Below are positions 11,659 to 24,012 of a DNA stretch of 64,000 nt, piece after piece. This DNA comes from Combretum micranthum (taxonomy: Eukaryota > Streptophyta > Magnoliopsida > Myrtales > Combretaceae). Both the position numbers and the translations under genes were made by a program. The stretch spans positions 744,001 to 808,000 of the forward strand of contig JAMXBD010000572.1 in NCBI GenBank assembly GCA_024138025.1, written 5' to 3'. The notes under the pieces were generated by a model. That model made no database searches and was not told the DNA's origin. It saw nothing but the letters and a program-made list of their open reading frames with translations. Each line of letters starts with the position of its first letter. The stretch's first letter is position 1.

Positions 11659-13380
11659 GCTTGGAACTCAAATAATGTGACCATGAAACTTATCAATATT
11701 TCCAATTAATCAGTGTTTCTTTGAAATGTTAGGTAAATATGTAATTAGAACAATATGAACTTAAGTTTATTCAGCCTCTCTGTTCTGCATTTTTAAACTT
11801 ACAGCTTCATATAGTAATGGAACTCCTTGGTAGAGATGGCAATGCCAAGTAATTAAGTATTCTCAAACTATCTATTTTGGGAGAAGTTTACAGGTTACAA
11901 TTTTAGGGAGCAGTATCACGACCATCCTTTTTATGGCTAATGTCTGACCATATCCTTGAAAGGCCATATGTCTGCACCTCTTTCCTTCTCTCCCTTCCAC
12001 CATTCTAGAGAAAAGCGTCACATGGTTTTATGAAATGCTTACTCTTTAAGTTCAAGGAGGCATATAGTTTTCCCATAGGGATAGAAAGAACTTTAATGTA
12101 ACCATAAAGATTGGTTGAGATTTTAGGAAAAGAAAAGTGTACTCGCTGCAATCTTACGATGGTTCTCTCTTTTAGTTACTCCAGGTTCCACTTGATTGTC
12201 AAGTTGATGAAGACTCTTATTCATAAGACTCCACGTTGCCAGCATGAGAGATTAATACATAAGCATTGCATTCATCCTTTGTTGGCACTAGACACTTATG
12301 GAAGTGCTCTCAATTCTTTAAGGTCGGAGCTTGGAGAAAATACCATTTTATCCTCTTTTTTCCTTTTTATATTTTTCTACGAAGCTCATTGACATTATAC
12401 ATTTGATCACTTGGTATCTGTCCCATTCAGTTTAATGGACATTCAACATTTCTGATTTCCTTTTACTTCCACTTGGACTTCAACTGAAAACTATGTTTAT
12501 GCTTTCAATGAGTAAAAAGATTTATTTTGTAGAAATTTTATATTATGATGGCATTTCTTGGATGGAGTTATATACATCGTGAGAAGGGTTCAAGTGTGTT
12601 GGGAACGGAAAAGAACAGATGGAGATTTACAAAATTTGATTTACCTGTTACGTTTAGATGTTATCAAATTGGTAATAAGTGTACAAATTTAGTGTCTTTG
12701 ATTGTAAAATTCCATAGTGAAGACACCCTTCCTTTTTAAAACATGCCAATGGAGTCTTCTATTACATTGTTTTGACTAGTTATTCACTGCTTAAGATGTA
12801 GTCTTTCTAAAAATACTTTTATATTCATCAGGATGTCACATTTATTGAGAAGCAAATCTTAAGTTAATCTCTTGTTTTCTATTCTCTTCCTATCTGGTTC
12901 TTTAGCTTCTTAAGTTACAATGGAAGTTTATGGATGTCAATAAAACTTTTTTGAAAAAGATAAAGACTTGAAAATGCTACACATTGAAGGACTTAAACCA
13001 AGAACAATTGGAGTTGAAATGTTAATTCAATATTTCTTCCTTCCCCACTCCCTCAGTGTCTATTTGTACAGGTATCTATTCTTCATTCTAGTGATAATCT
13101 ATTTCCCCAGTAACAATAGACTTGGTACTCATGTGTTTCCCAGGCAAGTTGACGGCAGGCCTTGTGTGGGTGTCTTTACAACTCCATCAGTCAAAGTTGT
13201 TGTGCCTCTAACAGACGATTATAGGAGAGTCTTGTTTTATGTTTGACACAAACATTATCTTTGATTCCTACTTCTGCCGCGCACACATATATATTTTAAT
13301 GGTATAGTTGAGATGATGAGAGCAAATCCATTTATTGTATTGCATTGTAAGTAAATAATTAGAATAATGTATTTCTCATT
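11659..13380. other. Unassigned region with weak coding-like pieces
   Basis: No transposon or RNA gene is recognised. The plus strand has coding-like segments: KMLHIEGLKPRTIGVEML (about 12970-13025), followed by an intron-like stretch ending in a possible acceptor (...AACAATAG near 13119), then LGTHVFPRQVDGRPCVGVF and KVVVPLTDDYRRVLFYV ending in TGA at 13244-13246. A second piece, HREKGSSVLGTEKNRWRF, lies near 12575-12628. These may be exons of a decayed host gene that I do not recognise. Confidence 0.3.
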
Positions 13381-13539
13381 TAATTTTGGATAGCGTCCAA
13401 TTCCATTTGAAAGATTTTACTAAGCTATTCGAACTTTACTTTTTCCCTATTGGACATCATTGTGACTTTCCTTACACTAGAAGAGTAAAGTCACTTGGCA
13501 AAGACCGTAAATATTTTAGGGAATTGGGTAGATATGAGG

Positions 13540-14510
13540 GGGAAAAAACCTATAATCCTAAAACTCTAAATTCAAGGCATTTGAGCATGTTTTTATTAGT
13601 ACCACCTTTTCTAGCTTCCTGTCACCTTTGCCCTAAAATCTCAAACCTTAAACTTTCAAGTAAATTTGTAAACCATAATCCCTAGACATAAGACCCTAAA
13701 TCGAAAACCTAATGCTTAGTCACTTTTGAGTATGTTACAATACTACCTTTTTAGGACCTTTCTCTCTAAACCCTAAATCCTAAAGCCCAAAACCTCAATC
13801 CTAGTCATTTTTAGCTCATTTCATTTATTTTCATCTTTTTTATAATCTTGGCACCAATTGCCTATTTATTGTCACTTGTTCTGATTTAGTCCATTTGAGC
13901 TTATTTAGATTTAGGGTTTATTTGGATTATCGAATTTTTATTTGTATCGTATCTATATCCGATTTGTATTTATAACTTACTTGTATCATAACTATATCGT
14001 ATATGTTTAGTCAGTTTATGAGTAAAACCATTAATTTTTTATTGTATTTATTTTTTTGATAAATATCTATTTGAAAACAATAAAAATGTAATGTTAAAAT
14101 GATCAGAATACGATGAAACAAACAAACCCCTAAAACCTAAACCCTAATCATTCTAAATCCATATTTATTGGTTTCATCTTTTTCATCCCCAATACCAATT
14201 GGCTAAGTTTGACCACTTGGTGTGATTTAGTTTGTTTGCATTTAATTCATTCGTACCATCCTTTTTAGCAACCTCGATAAACCCTCAACCTAGAACCATA
14301 AACATTAAACTCTAAAACCATAAACCTTAAAACTTACTCCCTAAAACTCATAATCTAAACCTAGTATTTTGAGCCTATTTTGATTCAATATCACCTTTTT
14401 CTACATCCTCTTAACTCTTAAACCCTACACACTAAAACCTTAACCCCACACACCAAGACTTAAACTAAAGCCTAAACCTTAAAAGAAAACCTAAATCTAG
14501 AGTTAGGCAA
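13540..14510. repeat. Degenerate telomere-like CCCTAAA-rich region
   Basis: Many imperfect copies of CCCTAAA, AAACCCTAA and CCTAAAACC occur on the plus strand, interleaved with a longer repeated phrase of the form TTTGAG-N-ATGTT...TACCACCTTTT (near 13581, 13726 and 14380). The plant telomere repeat is CCCTAAA/TTTAGGG, so this looks like a decayed interstitial telomere-type array or a satellite derived from it. It is not a clean array; copies are interrupted by unrelated sequence. Confidence 0.6.
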
Positions 14511-14969
14511 ATGGCTATGGCCTATGCCTCAACTGATAATGTATGAGAAAGTAAAAATTAATCCCTTAGCTTGTTGTCATTTTCACCTTAAGAGTACAAA
14601 CTTAGAGAATGATTGAGATAGTTGATAGTTTTATTTAGAATTAATAAGTCGATCTTCCCCTATGGCTGATATATGAGAAAGTTAAAACTAATCCTTTAGC
14701 TTCCTAATGATTTTATGCAAATACGAAGTAATATTAGTTTTATAGCTATAGATATCTTGACATGAGCTTTTAACCATCTTTTTACACGTGCTTTGACTGT
14801 TTAGGGAACAAAAATGTAGCGTATGCCCAACTTAATGCAACAAAAAATCTATAAAAAAAACCATAAGTGAGCTTTGGCCAAAAAAAAAAAAAGAAGTAGT
14901 GAGCTAGAATGCTGTGAGGATATTCAATTAATGAAGAAGGTGAAGTTAAGTAAAATTAAAAGTTTATTA
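14511..14969. other. No feature seen, AT-rich spacer
   Basis: AT-rich sequence between the telomere-like region and the duplication. A short phrase built around TATGAGAAAGT(T)AAAA(A/C)TAATCC occurs twice (about 14543 and 14670), each preceded by a GGCCTATGCC/CCTATGGC-like phrase, hinting at a small local duplication. An A-run lies near 14880-14893. No coding sense was recognised. Confidence 0.3.
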
Positions 14970-14989
14970 AACACTCGTGTCATGTAATT

Positions 14990-15930
14990 TCATGTCTCTA
15001 TCTAATCTCTTGCTATCCTCTTTGTATATAAAATTTATAACTTGGAGTGTAACACTTAAGTGCAACTTCAATCGCATTGCTATTTACATAGGCATAATGG
15101 TTAGTATGTACGAGATTACTTCAATGCCTAACGAGTTTGTGTACCTTTTCACATTGCATTCTTTATTTCTCCTCTTCATAATTCTCTCGATTGCACATAC
15201 AAAGATATTAATGAAACAATTTTATGTTTTGTTTAATGAAATGTGATGGGAAACTATTTTTTTTTGCAAACATGAAGTTATAGCTAATTGGATTAGACGT
15301 AAGAAAAGTATCTAATATACAATGGATGTCTGCAGTGTTCTTGTGTTGTAAATCAATCTAATCGTTTGGGTAGCAAGGTTTTGTTCAAATTTATATAAAT
15401 TTGTTTCCTTTCTTCATAAATTTTCAATAGTTTAAGACACATTATGATTTTGGTTACCTATTTGTCAATGTATTTTTATACCTCTTTGTTTCATTCTCTT
15501 GACGAGGTAGATTGTCTCATAAATAGGATGTTGGAACTTCTTAGAACTTGACCTTTGGTGTCGCATAATTTCTCATCTCTCTACCTCTTGTCCCCCTTGC
15601 TCTCTTATATGCAAATACCCTTAACAGAGAGTGTCACACTTTTTTAAAACTTAAATTGTGCACCACTATTTACCTAAGCATAATGATTGGTATGTATGAG
15701 ATGCTCTGGTTGTTGGATTGCTATGAATTCCTTCTCATATTGCATTCTTTTTATCTTCATATAATCCTCATGGTTGCATGTACACAAAAAAAATCTTGAG
15801 ATGATTTACGTTCTTTTCATTGAAAATATGAACACTTTAAAATATTTGAGAATACATTTATGCTATCATGAAACTATACATAATTAGGTTAGATGCAATC
15901 ATCACATTTGCATACTGATAACAGCACATA
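14990..15930. repeat. Diverged direct duplication, about 0.58-kb spacing
   Basis: Two segments can be matched by eye. The first (14990-15300) has GGCATAATGGTTAGTATG near 15090; the second (15570-15930) has AGCATAATGATTGGTATG near 15675. The flanking order is the same in both: a CTCTATCTAATCTCTTGCT-like phrase, then TATTTACATAGGCATAATG, then CATATTGCATTCTTT, then ATTGCACATACA, then an AACTATA...AATTGGATTAGA phrase. Identity looks like 70-75 percent. No protein was recognised. It may be part of a minisatellite-like or transposon-derived sequence. Confidence 0.55.
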
Positions 15931-15992
15931 ATTGTGTCCAAGATAAGCCTCAGACTTAACAATATGGGTACATATGATACAAGACATGAAAA

Positions 15993-16016
15993 ATATATAT
16001 ATATATATATATATAT
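15993..16016. repeat. (AT)12 microsatellite
   Basis: Twelve AT units in a row. It lies just left of, or possibly within, the copia LTR that ends at 16176. Confidence 0.9.
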
Positions 16017-16176
16017 GTGCTAGGAACAAATATAAGCTAGCTATGTCTTAAAAACATAATTCATTATGTCGAGGTTAGAATTGCGTTAGGGTATATTAAG
16101 CCCCAGCACAATATTATCTATCATAAATGTAAAATTATAAAATTGTGCCTGGCTGATATAATTAATTATCCTAACA
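16017..16176 (-). mobile_element. 3' LTR (part) of second copia relic
   Basis: On the minus strand an LTR start TGTTAGGATAATTAATTA lies at 16159-16176, immediately preceded by the purine tract CTCCAACTTGAGGGGGAG (plus 16177-16194). The inner edge is therefore well placed. The left edge was not found; the LTR may extend beyond the AT microsatellite. No second LTR is present. Confidence 0.6.
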
Positions 16177-18350
16177 CTCCCCCTCAAGTTGGAGCATATA
16201 TATCATATGCTCTTAGCTTGTTACATATGTAATTCATTTGAACGCCTCGAAGTGACTTAGTGAATAGATCAGCAAGTTGATCTTCTGATTGCACATAACA
16301 TGTATCAATTTCTTTACTTAAAGCTTTTCACGAACATGTGATAGTCAATCTCAATGTGTTTTGTTCGTTCATGAAACATTAGATTTGATGCTATGTGTAA
16401 GCAGCTTGGTTTTCACATATAACTTCATTAGTTATGACTGTGGAAACCTAGTTTTTCTAATAAATGCTTAAACCACGGTACTTCATAGGTTGTGAATTCC
16501 ATTGTTCTATATTCAAACTCTACACTTGATCTTGCTTCCCTAGTTTGCTTCTTACTCTTCCATGAGATAAGATTACCACCAACAAACATCTAATATCCCG
16601 TGGTTGATCTCCTGTCCAATGGTGAGTCTGCCCATTCAGCATTGTGTATCCACCAACATCAATGTGCCCATGGTCTTTATAAAATACCTGACCTGGATCC
16701 TTTAAAATAATGTAAAATGCGAATCACAACATTCCAATGGCTAGCACAAGATGAGCTTATGAATTGGTTGAGTACATTGATTACAAAAGATATATCAGGT
16801 CATGTCAGTAAGATATTGGGTTTATCAACTAACCTTCAATATCTCTTTGGATCATCTAAAACATCTCCTTCACTAGGTAAAAGTCTTACATTAGGATCCA
16901 TGGGTGGTCAACTGGTTTTGCTTTGGTGAAACTAGTCTTGGACAATAAATCATGCACATACTTCCGTTGTGGCAAATATATTCCTTATTTAGATCGGACA
17001 ACTTCATTCAAGGAAATATTTTAAAGTACCTACGTCCTTGATTTGGAAGTTTTACTGTAAGAAATCCTTCAGTTTCTCAATGCATGTATAGTCATCTCCT
17101 GAAATCACAATGTCATTGACATACATAACCAATATAATTTTCTTACCGATATGGTGTCGATAAAATAAAAATGATCTGAATTAAATCTATGGAGACAAAA
17201 TTCAATCACAATTGAATTAAATCTACCAAAGAAAGCACATGGAGATTATTTAATCCCTATAAAGATTTCTTTAAGTGACAAACCAACTTTATCTCCCTGA
17301 ACAACAAAACTTGGTGGTTGTTTCATATATACCTCTTCTTTAAGATCACTATAGAGAAAGGCATGTTTTATGTCTAGTTGATGCAGAGGCCAATGATAAG
17401 TAGCAACAAGTGAGATTAAAAGACTTATTGAAGTTATCTTAGCCACTGGTGAAAAGGTATCCGAATAATCAACACCATATGTTTGAGTATAACCTTTAGT
17501 AACTAGACGTGCCTTTAGTCGATAACGGTACCATTAGGTACACTTATATAGGGAATATCCATTGACATCCAATTGTAGATGTACCAACAGGAAGAGACAT
17601 AAGATCCACGTATCATTATGATATAAAGCAGACATTTCTTCTGTATACTAGCTAGCCAATCAAGATGAGCTAAGGCTTTTGAAACAAAACTTGGAATAGA
17701 AATGGTAGATAATGATGCAATGAAAGAGGCATATGATTTTGAGAGAAAAGTGTGGGTAAGAACATTTGAAAGTGGATGATGAATAGGAGGGTGAATGGAA
17801 CGCTTACCCTTTCTCAATGCAATAGGAATATAAAGACCAGTTGAGGAAGGACTTAAGTCTAGAGGTAGTTGATGGAGAGAAGAGTTCTGTGGCTGTTGGC
17901 TAACATAGACTTGCATATTCGACTAGCTCAAATGAGGGAATCCTTGAGATTGTGGCAAACTAGAGGAATCATCTTGTGAGATTGGTATAGTAGTAGAAAT
18001 ACATTGATCAACTAAAAAAGAATCATGTGAAGTGGAAAAGGTAATATAAGAGGAATACAGTTAACATGAAACTCATCTCTTAAAGACATAGATGAAGCAG
18101 AAAAATATAGAGTAGACTTGAAGACACATCTGAATAAACATAAACTTTATGATGTTCGGGAGAATAACACATGTGGCCCTTTTGATTGCGAGAGTAACCA
18201 AGGAAAATGCAATGAATTGTTCAAGGATCAAGTTTATTCGTCCCCAGGTATAGTTGACGAACAAAAAACATACACCCAAAGACACAAGAAGGCAAAGGAA
18301 AAAGGAATTGGTTTGGGGAGAAGAAGATGTAAGGAACTTACCATGCATGG
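16177..18350 (-). pseudogene. Second copia pol relic: integrase end, RT, RNase H remnants
   Basis: Read on the minus strand: integrase C-terminal part with FGCVCFVRQL, IHCIFLGYSRNQKGHMCYSP and VYVYSDVSSS (18085-18310); then a linker PIALRKGKRS...HPLSNVLTHTF (17730-17830); then RT with [15 protein letters not shown] (about 17470-17520) and [20 protein letters not shown] (17310-17385). The stretch 16195-17000 holds RNase H remnants with decayed sense. The integrase catalytic core and everything upstream is missing beyond 18350. Its phrasing differs from the 6344-10200 element, so it is a separate copia family. Confidence 0.78.
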
Positions 18351-19814
18351 TTGTAAACCCCGAGAATCATACCAATAAAAAATATAAAAAATGTAAATAT
18401 AGAAAATAGATGGTTAATATTGAACTCAACAAAGATCTAAATAAAACTATGAGTAGTAGTGAGCCTGTATATAGTTTCAAACCTTAAAACAAAGTTTTTA
18501 GATAGTATTAAAACTAAAAATAAGATTTTATAGTGGGTATCAAAAACTCAAGATATAAGAATAACTTGGTTAAGATTTTAAATGCCACAAAGAGTAAATA
18601 ACCAATGCTTATAGTTAGAAAACGATAATTTAAAGATAAAGAGTTAGAGTTATAAATACACAATAAAAACATAAAAATATATAACTAATAATCTAGGCTC
18701 TAAATAAATATTTGGATCACACTATTATTTTAATTAGAGTATTTTTAAGCTATTAGAACCTAAAACAAAAATTGGCCTATTAAGCTTAGAAAACCCTAAT
18801 CGCGAGAGCTAAAACTTTAAAAATAATTAATCATATAAACTATAAACCTAAAGTTGAACCCGATAATAACCTAGAAAATTTGTGGAAGCTTTACATAAAT
18901 TTTTGGAGATAAAACTTCTAAATAACTTACATGTTTGTACCCATTTAGCTTAATAAACTACCCTAAATTTGGTTAATTAATAAACTAAATAATATTATAA
19001 TAATAAATATACAAAATTCGGTGCAAATTGGAAGATGTACAGTTGGATTTGTCTAGAATTCCATCAGTCGAAAATTTACAACAATTTGAGTCAAGTTGTG
19101 TTAACAAAGTCAAAGAAAATGAAATGAGAGCCAATTAAATTCATCCAAAGTAACAAACTATTAAATGCTAAGAATTATTGCAAGTTTCGGTAGAACAAGC
19201 TCACCCTTTTAGCTCAAATATACTAATTGTTGTCTTCCTTCTCTTCTTTATATATATATTCTTAATTAGCAAAAAAAAACCACTTAATTTGCACCAAAAC
19301 AAGACCAGCAAACTCCTCTAACCCATAGCTAAATTCGTTCCCTTTTTACCTACCAAAACACATCTACATAATACATGAACAACTCCATAAAAATAGCCAT
19401 TAACAAGCCTAAAGGAAGACAAACAAGGTAAGTTAAAATTCATTTTTTTAGTTAGTTATATGTTAAACAAAAGTTAAACATTGTTATTGTTAATCCTAGG
19501 TTCGAAATGAGCTTAGGAGAACAGAGTTTTAAACATCCATATCAGTCCAACAAAGTAAACTTTGATAAACCCTAGTTACACTCTTTATATTCATAGAACA
19601 AGGACTATATACATATTGATATGTTGTAAGATGATATATGTATATATACATCATGTAAAAACACTTAGGAGTAATTTAAAAACTGGTGAACTCCTTGTGT
19701 TTCTCTCAGCTTTTTTTTTTTTTTTTTTTTAAGGCTATGTTTCCAGAAATACACAACTGGTACACGGCCATGTTCCTTTTGGATTGTATAATAATAATAA
19801 TTTATTGTCATTAA
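18351..19814. other. No gene seen, AT-rich spacer
   Basis: Very AT-rich sequence with no recognisable domain on either strand. A TATATATAT run lies near 19250-19258 and a 22-base T-run at 19711-19732. It may be decayed transposon sequence, but I cannot tie it to a family. Confidence 0.35.
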
Positions 19815-19838
19815 GATGATGATGATGATGATGATGAT
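19815..19838. repeat. (GAT)8 microsatellite, left part of an insertion target
   Basis: Eight GAT units directly abut the solo LTR that starts at 19839. Its last five bases ATGAT (19834-19838) are repeated at 23969-23973, forming the target duplication. Confidence 0.92.
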
Positions 19839-20499
19839 TGTCACGCCCCGAAGGGTACCCTAAACGTGGCAGTCCGCCACATACAGTATTAAAACTTAAG
19901 AATGACTTCCGAAGTCATGCGAAAGTTTTCAACACCTTATGTAAGGCGTCTATCACAACAATAGGAGACACCAGTGAGATGTATAGTTTGAGATAGTAAA
20001 TAAAGCAATACAAGAATCTAAATAAACATCAAATTTATCATTAATAGAATAGAATCTTTACATCATCTTAGGGGTCTTTCCCTTATAATTCTCCAAACAA
20101 TTATAATAACAACTTAATCTTTCCCATAACCAATAATACTAACACCAAAAGGTATTAAAGGTAATTAACCTATGATCTTCAAAAGGTTTCCACAAGCTTG
20201 ACTAGGACATCATCCCACTTGAGAATATGAAGTCAGGGCATAAAAGATATTATCCTGTTACAACAAAGATCTATCGGAGTATAAGCATTCTAGCTTAGTG
20301 AGAATATTCCTGAATCATATACTTGTATAAATAATTTCAAACAAGTTATTAACAAGCATATGAGTGCATCAAACACGTGATCAAGCAATACATATGATCT
20401 ACGAAATCATATGTTTGAATGGATTTACCCCTCCATTCAGGGTTAGGTGTTCCAGGCTCTTTAAAACCCAACTTAAAATCCAACTCATGTAGTTTATTT

Positions 20500-20596
20500 C
20501 AGGCTCCTACTAGCCATCACAAAATAGTTCTTTCAGGCACCTATCGCCCATCTTAAAATAGTTCTTCCAGGCACCTATCGCTCATCTTGCAGATTT
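20500..20596. repeat. 34-bp minisatellite inside the solo LTR
   Basis: Units beginning CAGGC(T/A)CCTA start at 20500, 20534 and 20568, a 34-bp spacing, about 2.8 copies. The last two are nearly identical (CAGGCACCTATCGC). It lies shortly after the phrase GAATGGATTTACCCCTCCAT, which is conserved in the other two copies of this LTR. Confidence 0.85.
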
Positions 20597-22396
20597 CTGG
20601 CTACTGCACACCCAGCTACTAAGCTCTTGTCCCATCGAGATTAGCAGCTCATGCAATGAAATTAACTACGTGATATGCATGAATCAATTAATGTAATTCA
20701 TAGTATATGTTTAAAGAAATTTAAAGGTGATCACAGAATTTGCACACACTCCAACAAAATAACAGCAAAACATTAATTAACAACGATTCATGCCTCGGTA
20801 TGCTTAACTTCCTTTCAACCAATATTATCATTCATAATTCATTTCATATTTTCCTACTTCTAATGCTTCTAGCTACAAGCACAACCAAGTACGAAAAAGG
20901 TAGGAAATAAACTCACTTGGCCATGAGGATCTATCTTTCTTACGGATGAGTCGATCGGTAATTCCACTAATCAAAATAATCCTCCGGGTATGAATACTCC
21001 TCCTCAGGTTCACCTAATAAAAAAGAATACCCATAATGAGTATTTCTTGTTGATTCTATGGTACTTATAAAAAACTATATCATAAGATCGTTAAAATTCG
21101 CGTAGAAGGTAATTCCAACTTAAAATGGCCATAACTTGGTCATTTTAACTCGGAATTGCGCAAATAATATATCGTTTTCTACCTACTCGAAAATATCTAT
21201 CCATTTCTAAGGTTATTTTTGTCATAAAAAGCCATTTGGGTTGCAAACTAACATGGTACAGAATAGTTACGAATTTATAGCTTTCAAAATATGGTTTTTC
21301 CAAACTTTTACTTTACTCAAAATTCCTTAAGAAAAGTATATGGATATATATATATATATATATATAGTTGAAAAATCCTTTGGACATTTATTTATACTCA
21401 TATGTATGCATGATCTTTGTAATGTTGTCTCAAGATTGATATTTCATAAACAATTTATCTTTAGGGATTTAAAAGACAAGACTTTTGAAAATTTCTCCTC
21501 TTTGAATTGTGAAAACAAAATATATTTGAGTTGTTATGAGTAATGTTATTTTTATTATTTCTTTCAAAAGTAAATTCATTTTTCAAAAATTTTGGTGCTC
21601 TAAGTTATTTACCAACTCTATTCCTGGTGATTGAAAATGAGTTTTTCAAAATATTCTTAAGCTTCAAATATTTGGAGTTGTATTAAATATATGTTTTCCT
21701 TATTTTTTATAGATATACCTTTAAAACTTTACTTCCTTGACAATTTTATTTTTTCTAAGTTGGTTCTTAAAAATAGGGAGTTAATTTTATCTTGGTTTGA
21801 AAAATTTGTTTCATTCTTAGTGTTAGTTAAATAGTAAAATAATTTTCTTAGATAAGTTTATAAGAAAAGCTTTCTTAATAAAGATTTGTTAACTTTAGAA
21901 CTTAGTAAAATTCATTTTAATTTTGAAAGGATAATAACAACTATAAAATTCAAGTTTCAAGATGCTTTCATAGCATGTGATTTTCAAAGTCTAAAATGAA
22001 CCCATTAAAAGATTTAGTTGAGTTCAAGTCTTTAGTTTAAGACTAAAAATTCTTATCTTGATGGAGTATTTAGCTTTTAAAAGAAATGAGTTCCTTTTAT
22101 TATTTTGATGAGATCTTCATTACTAATTCTTCTAGAATTTATGATTAGCTTATCCTTTGAAAAGAGTTTATAAAAAAAAGAAACTTAAATCTTTTGTTGA
22201 AAATTCCTTTTATTGAGAAATCTAGTTTACTTTTCTTTATTTAAGAAAGAACCCATTTTTTTTTTTTTTTTATTTAAGACAACAACATTCTTAATCATGC
22301 ATGAATATGATTGTATGTAATGTAAAAGCAAAGATAAAACACAATACGATAAAAAGAAATACTTGTAAGTAAATAAACATAAATAAATAATCAAGC

Positions 22397-22474
22397 ATTG
22401 GGAACCTTAGCTTCATTAAGGTATCCCGATCATGTATTGGGTGCCTTAGCTTCATCAAGGCAACCCGGAACTAA
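22397..22474. repeat. 39-bp tandem duplication inside the solo LTR
   Basis: Two units, ATTGGGAACCTTAGCTTCAT at 22397 and ATTGGGTGCCTTAGCTTCAT at 22436, lie 39 bp apart. The related LTR at 39976-43457 has one unit only (near 42135), so this duplication arose after the copies diverged. Confidence 0.75.
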
Positions 22475-23971
22475 GAATGAACTAGTCCCAAAAGAAAAGA
22501 AAATTGTTTTGACTTGATATGGACAAGTCTAAGACTAGAAAGACTAGTCTTAATAAATTACATAAAACAAGTAAATAAATAAATTGCAAGACTTGGAAAT
22601 AAATAAATAACAAATGAGCTTATATGCTCTAATAGATATATATATATATATATATACATAGTATACATAATATTATATAAGTTAGTTAGATTAGAGCAAA
22701 AATAATAACAATAATAACAACAACATAATAACATAATGTAAAATAGGAACATGAACAAAAACAAAGCATGAACATATTGTTGCTTCTTTAACTCATATGA
22801 GCCTAAGAAACATACACTAAGCTCATGCTAAGTTGTATGAACATGATGGAGAAATTTAAGTAGAATTTTACCTAAGGTTTAATGGAATGTTTTGAAAGAG
22901 ATGAATGGGTTTTGTGTTTGATATTTTTCTTGAAGAGTAGAAATGGGTAGAGAGTATTTTGTGAGAGATTTGTTGGAGAGAGGTTTTGAGAGAGTATTTT
23001 GGTAGAGTTCTGTTATGTAAAATGAGTGTATGAAAGAATGAAGGAGGAAGGGGGTATTTATAGATTTTTGGAGTGGAAATTAGATGTAATTAAATAAAAT
23101 GAAAAAGAAAATAAATTGAGATGCATGGGGAAGAGAGGGGCGCCGGTTTGCCTTTTTGTAGGGGGAGAATTGATTTATTTTTGTTTGTTTTGTATTAAAA
23201 GAAGTAATGTGTAAAGTAGATGTGAAATAAAGTTGTATTGGTAATGTAAAAAGTAAGAAAATAGGTATATAGGTAGTAAAAAATAGGTGTAAGAAAAAGT
23301 AGAGATAGATGAATAGTAATAAATAGTAGGAATAGTACTATGAATAGTAGACTAGACATATAAAATACCGGTAGTAATAAAAATACGCATAAACGAGCTA
23401 TATCTGTTATTTTTAGTTATCGAAAAATTCTAAAACTGATATTTTTGAAATCCTTGTGTAATTACGAGTCTTTTGGTGTCATAGGAATATTTTTAATATT
23501 CCGAGCTCTGGGACACGTTTTTCAAGAACTGATCTCGTTCGAGTCCGAAGGACATTTGAAATTCACGAATCTGATATTTTTATGTTACCCTATATTATTA
23601 CGAACTATTTTAAGGTACTAACTTAATTTCGTTTTCTAGGGTTTGAGAACGCGGGATTGCCGGAGTTGAAATTGTTTGATTGTCTTGACCTTTGTTGACT
23701 TTTAAAGTTCCAGTTTGACTAGGGTTAGCGTTTAACCCATCTTTTCCTTAGGAATTGAAAGGTTTAACTTAGGGATCGGATAGGCGGATCCTTTCATATT
23801 CAGATTTTCGAATCGAACGATTATTGAACTTTCTAATTTTGTTTTTGAAATTTCTCTTATGAAATTCCGTGATCGAAATTGCTCAAGGTTCGGTTTCATC
23901 TTGGGCTAGACTTTAGGGTTTTCGATTTGATATTCCAAAACCATAATCGAAAAATTTGGGGGCTTACAATG

Positions 23972-23973
<2 letters not shown>

Positions 23974-24012
<39 letters not shown>

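Larger units (their letters stand above)
19839..23968 (-). mobile_element. Solo LTR, 4130 bp, with 5-bp target duplication
   Basis: Plus-strand ends are TGTCACGCCCC at 19839 and GGGGGCTTACA ending at 23968. It is flanked by ATGAT on both sides (19834-19838 and 23969-23973), so a complete LTR unit was inserted and the internal part then lost, presumably by LTR-LTR recombination. The minus-strand TATA box, TATAAATA, at 23055-23062 gives the orientation. No PBS, PPT or pol sense was seen inside. Related copies lie at 39976-43457 and 51167-52270. The family is probably Ty3/gypsy, judged by large LTR size and terminal style only; no coding part ties it to a clade. Internal AT runs lie at about 21342-21366 and 22634-22656. 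Confidence 0.88.

Noticed and set aside
19839..23968. Tandem short repeats considered as a CRISPR array (20500-20596)
   Set aside because: Units are contiguous and imperfect with no spacers, and the context is a plant LTR.
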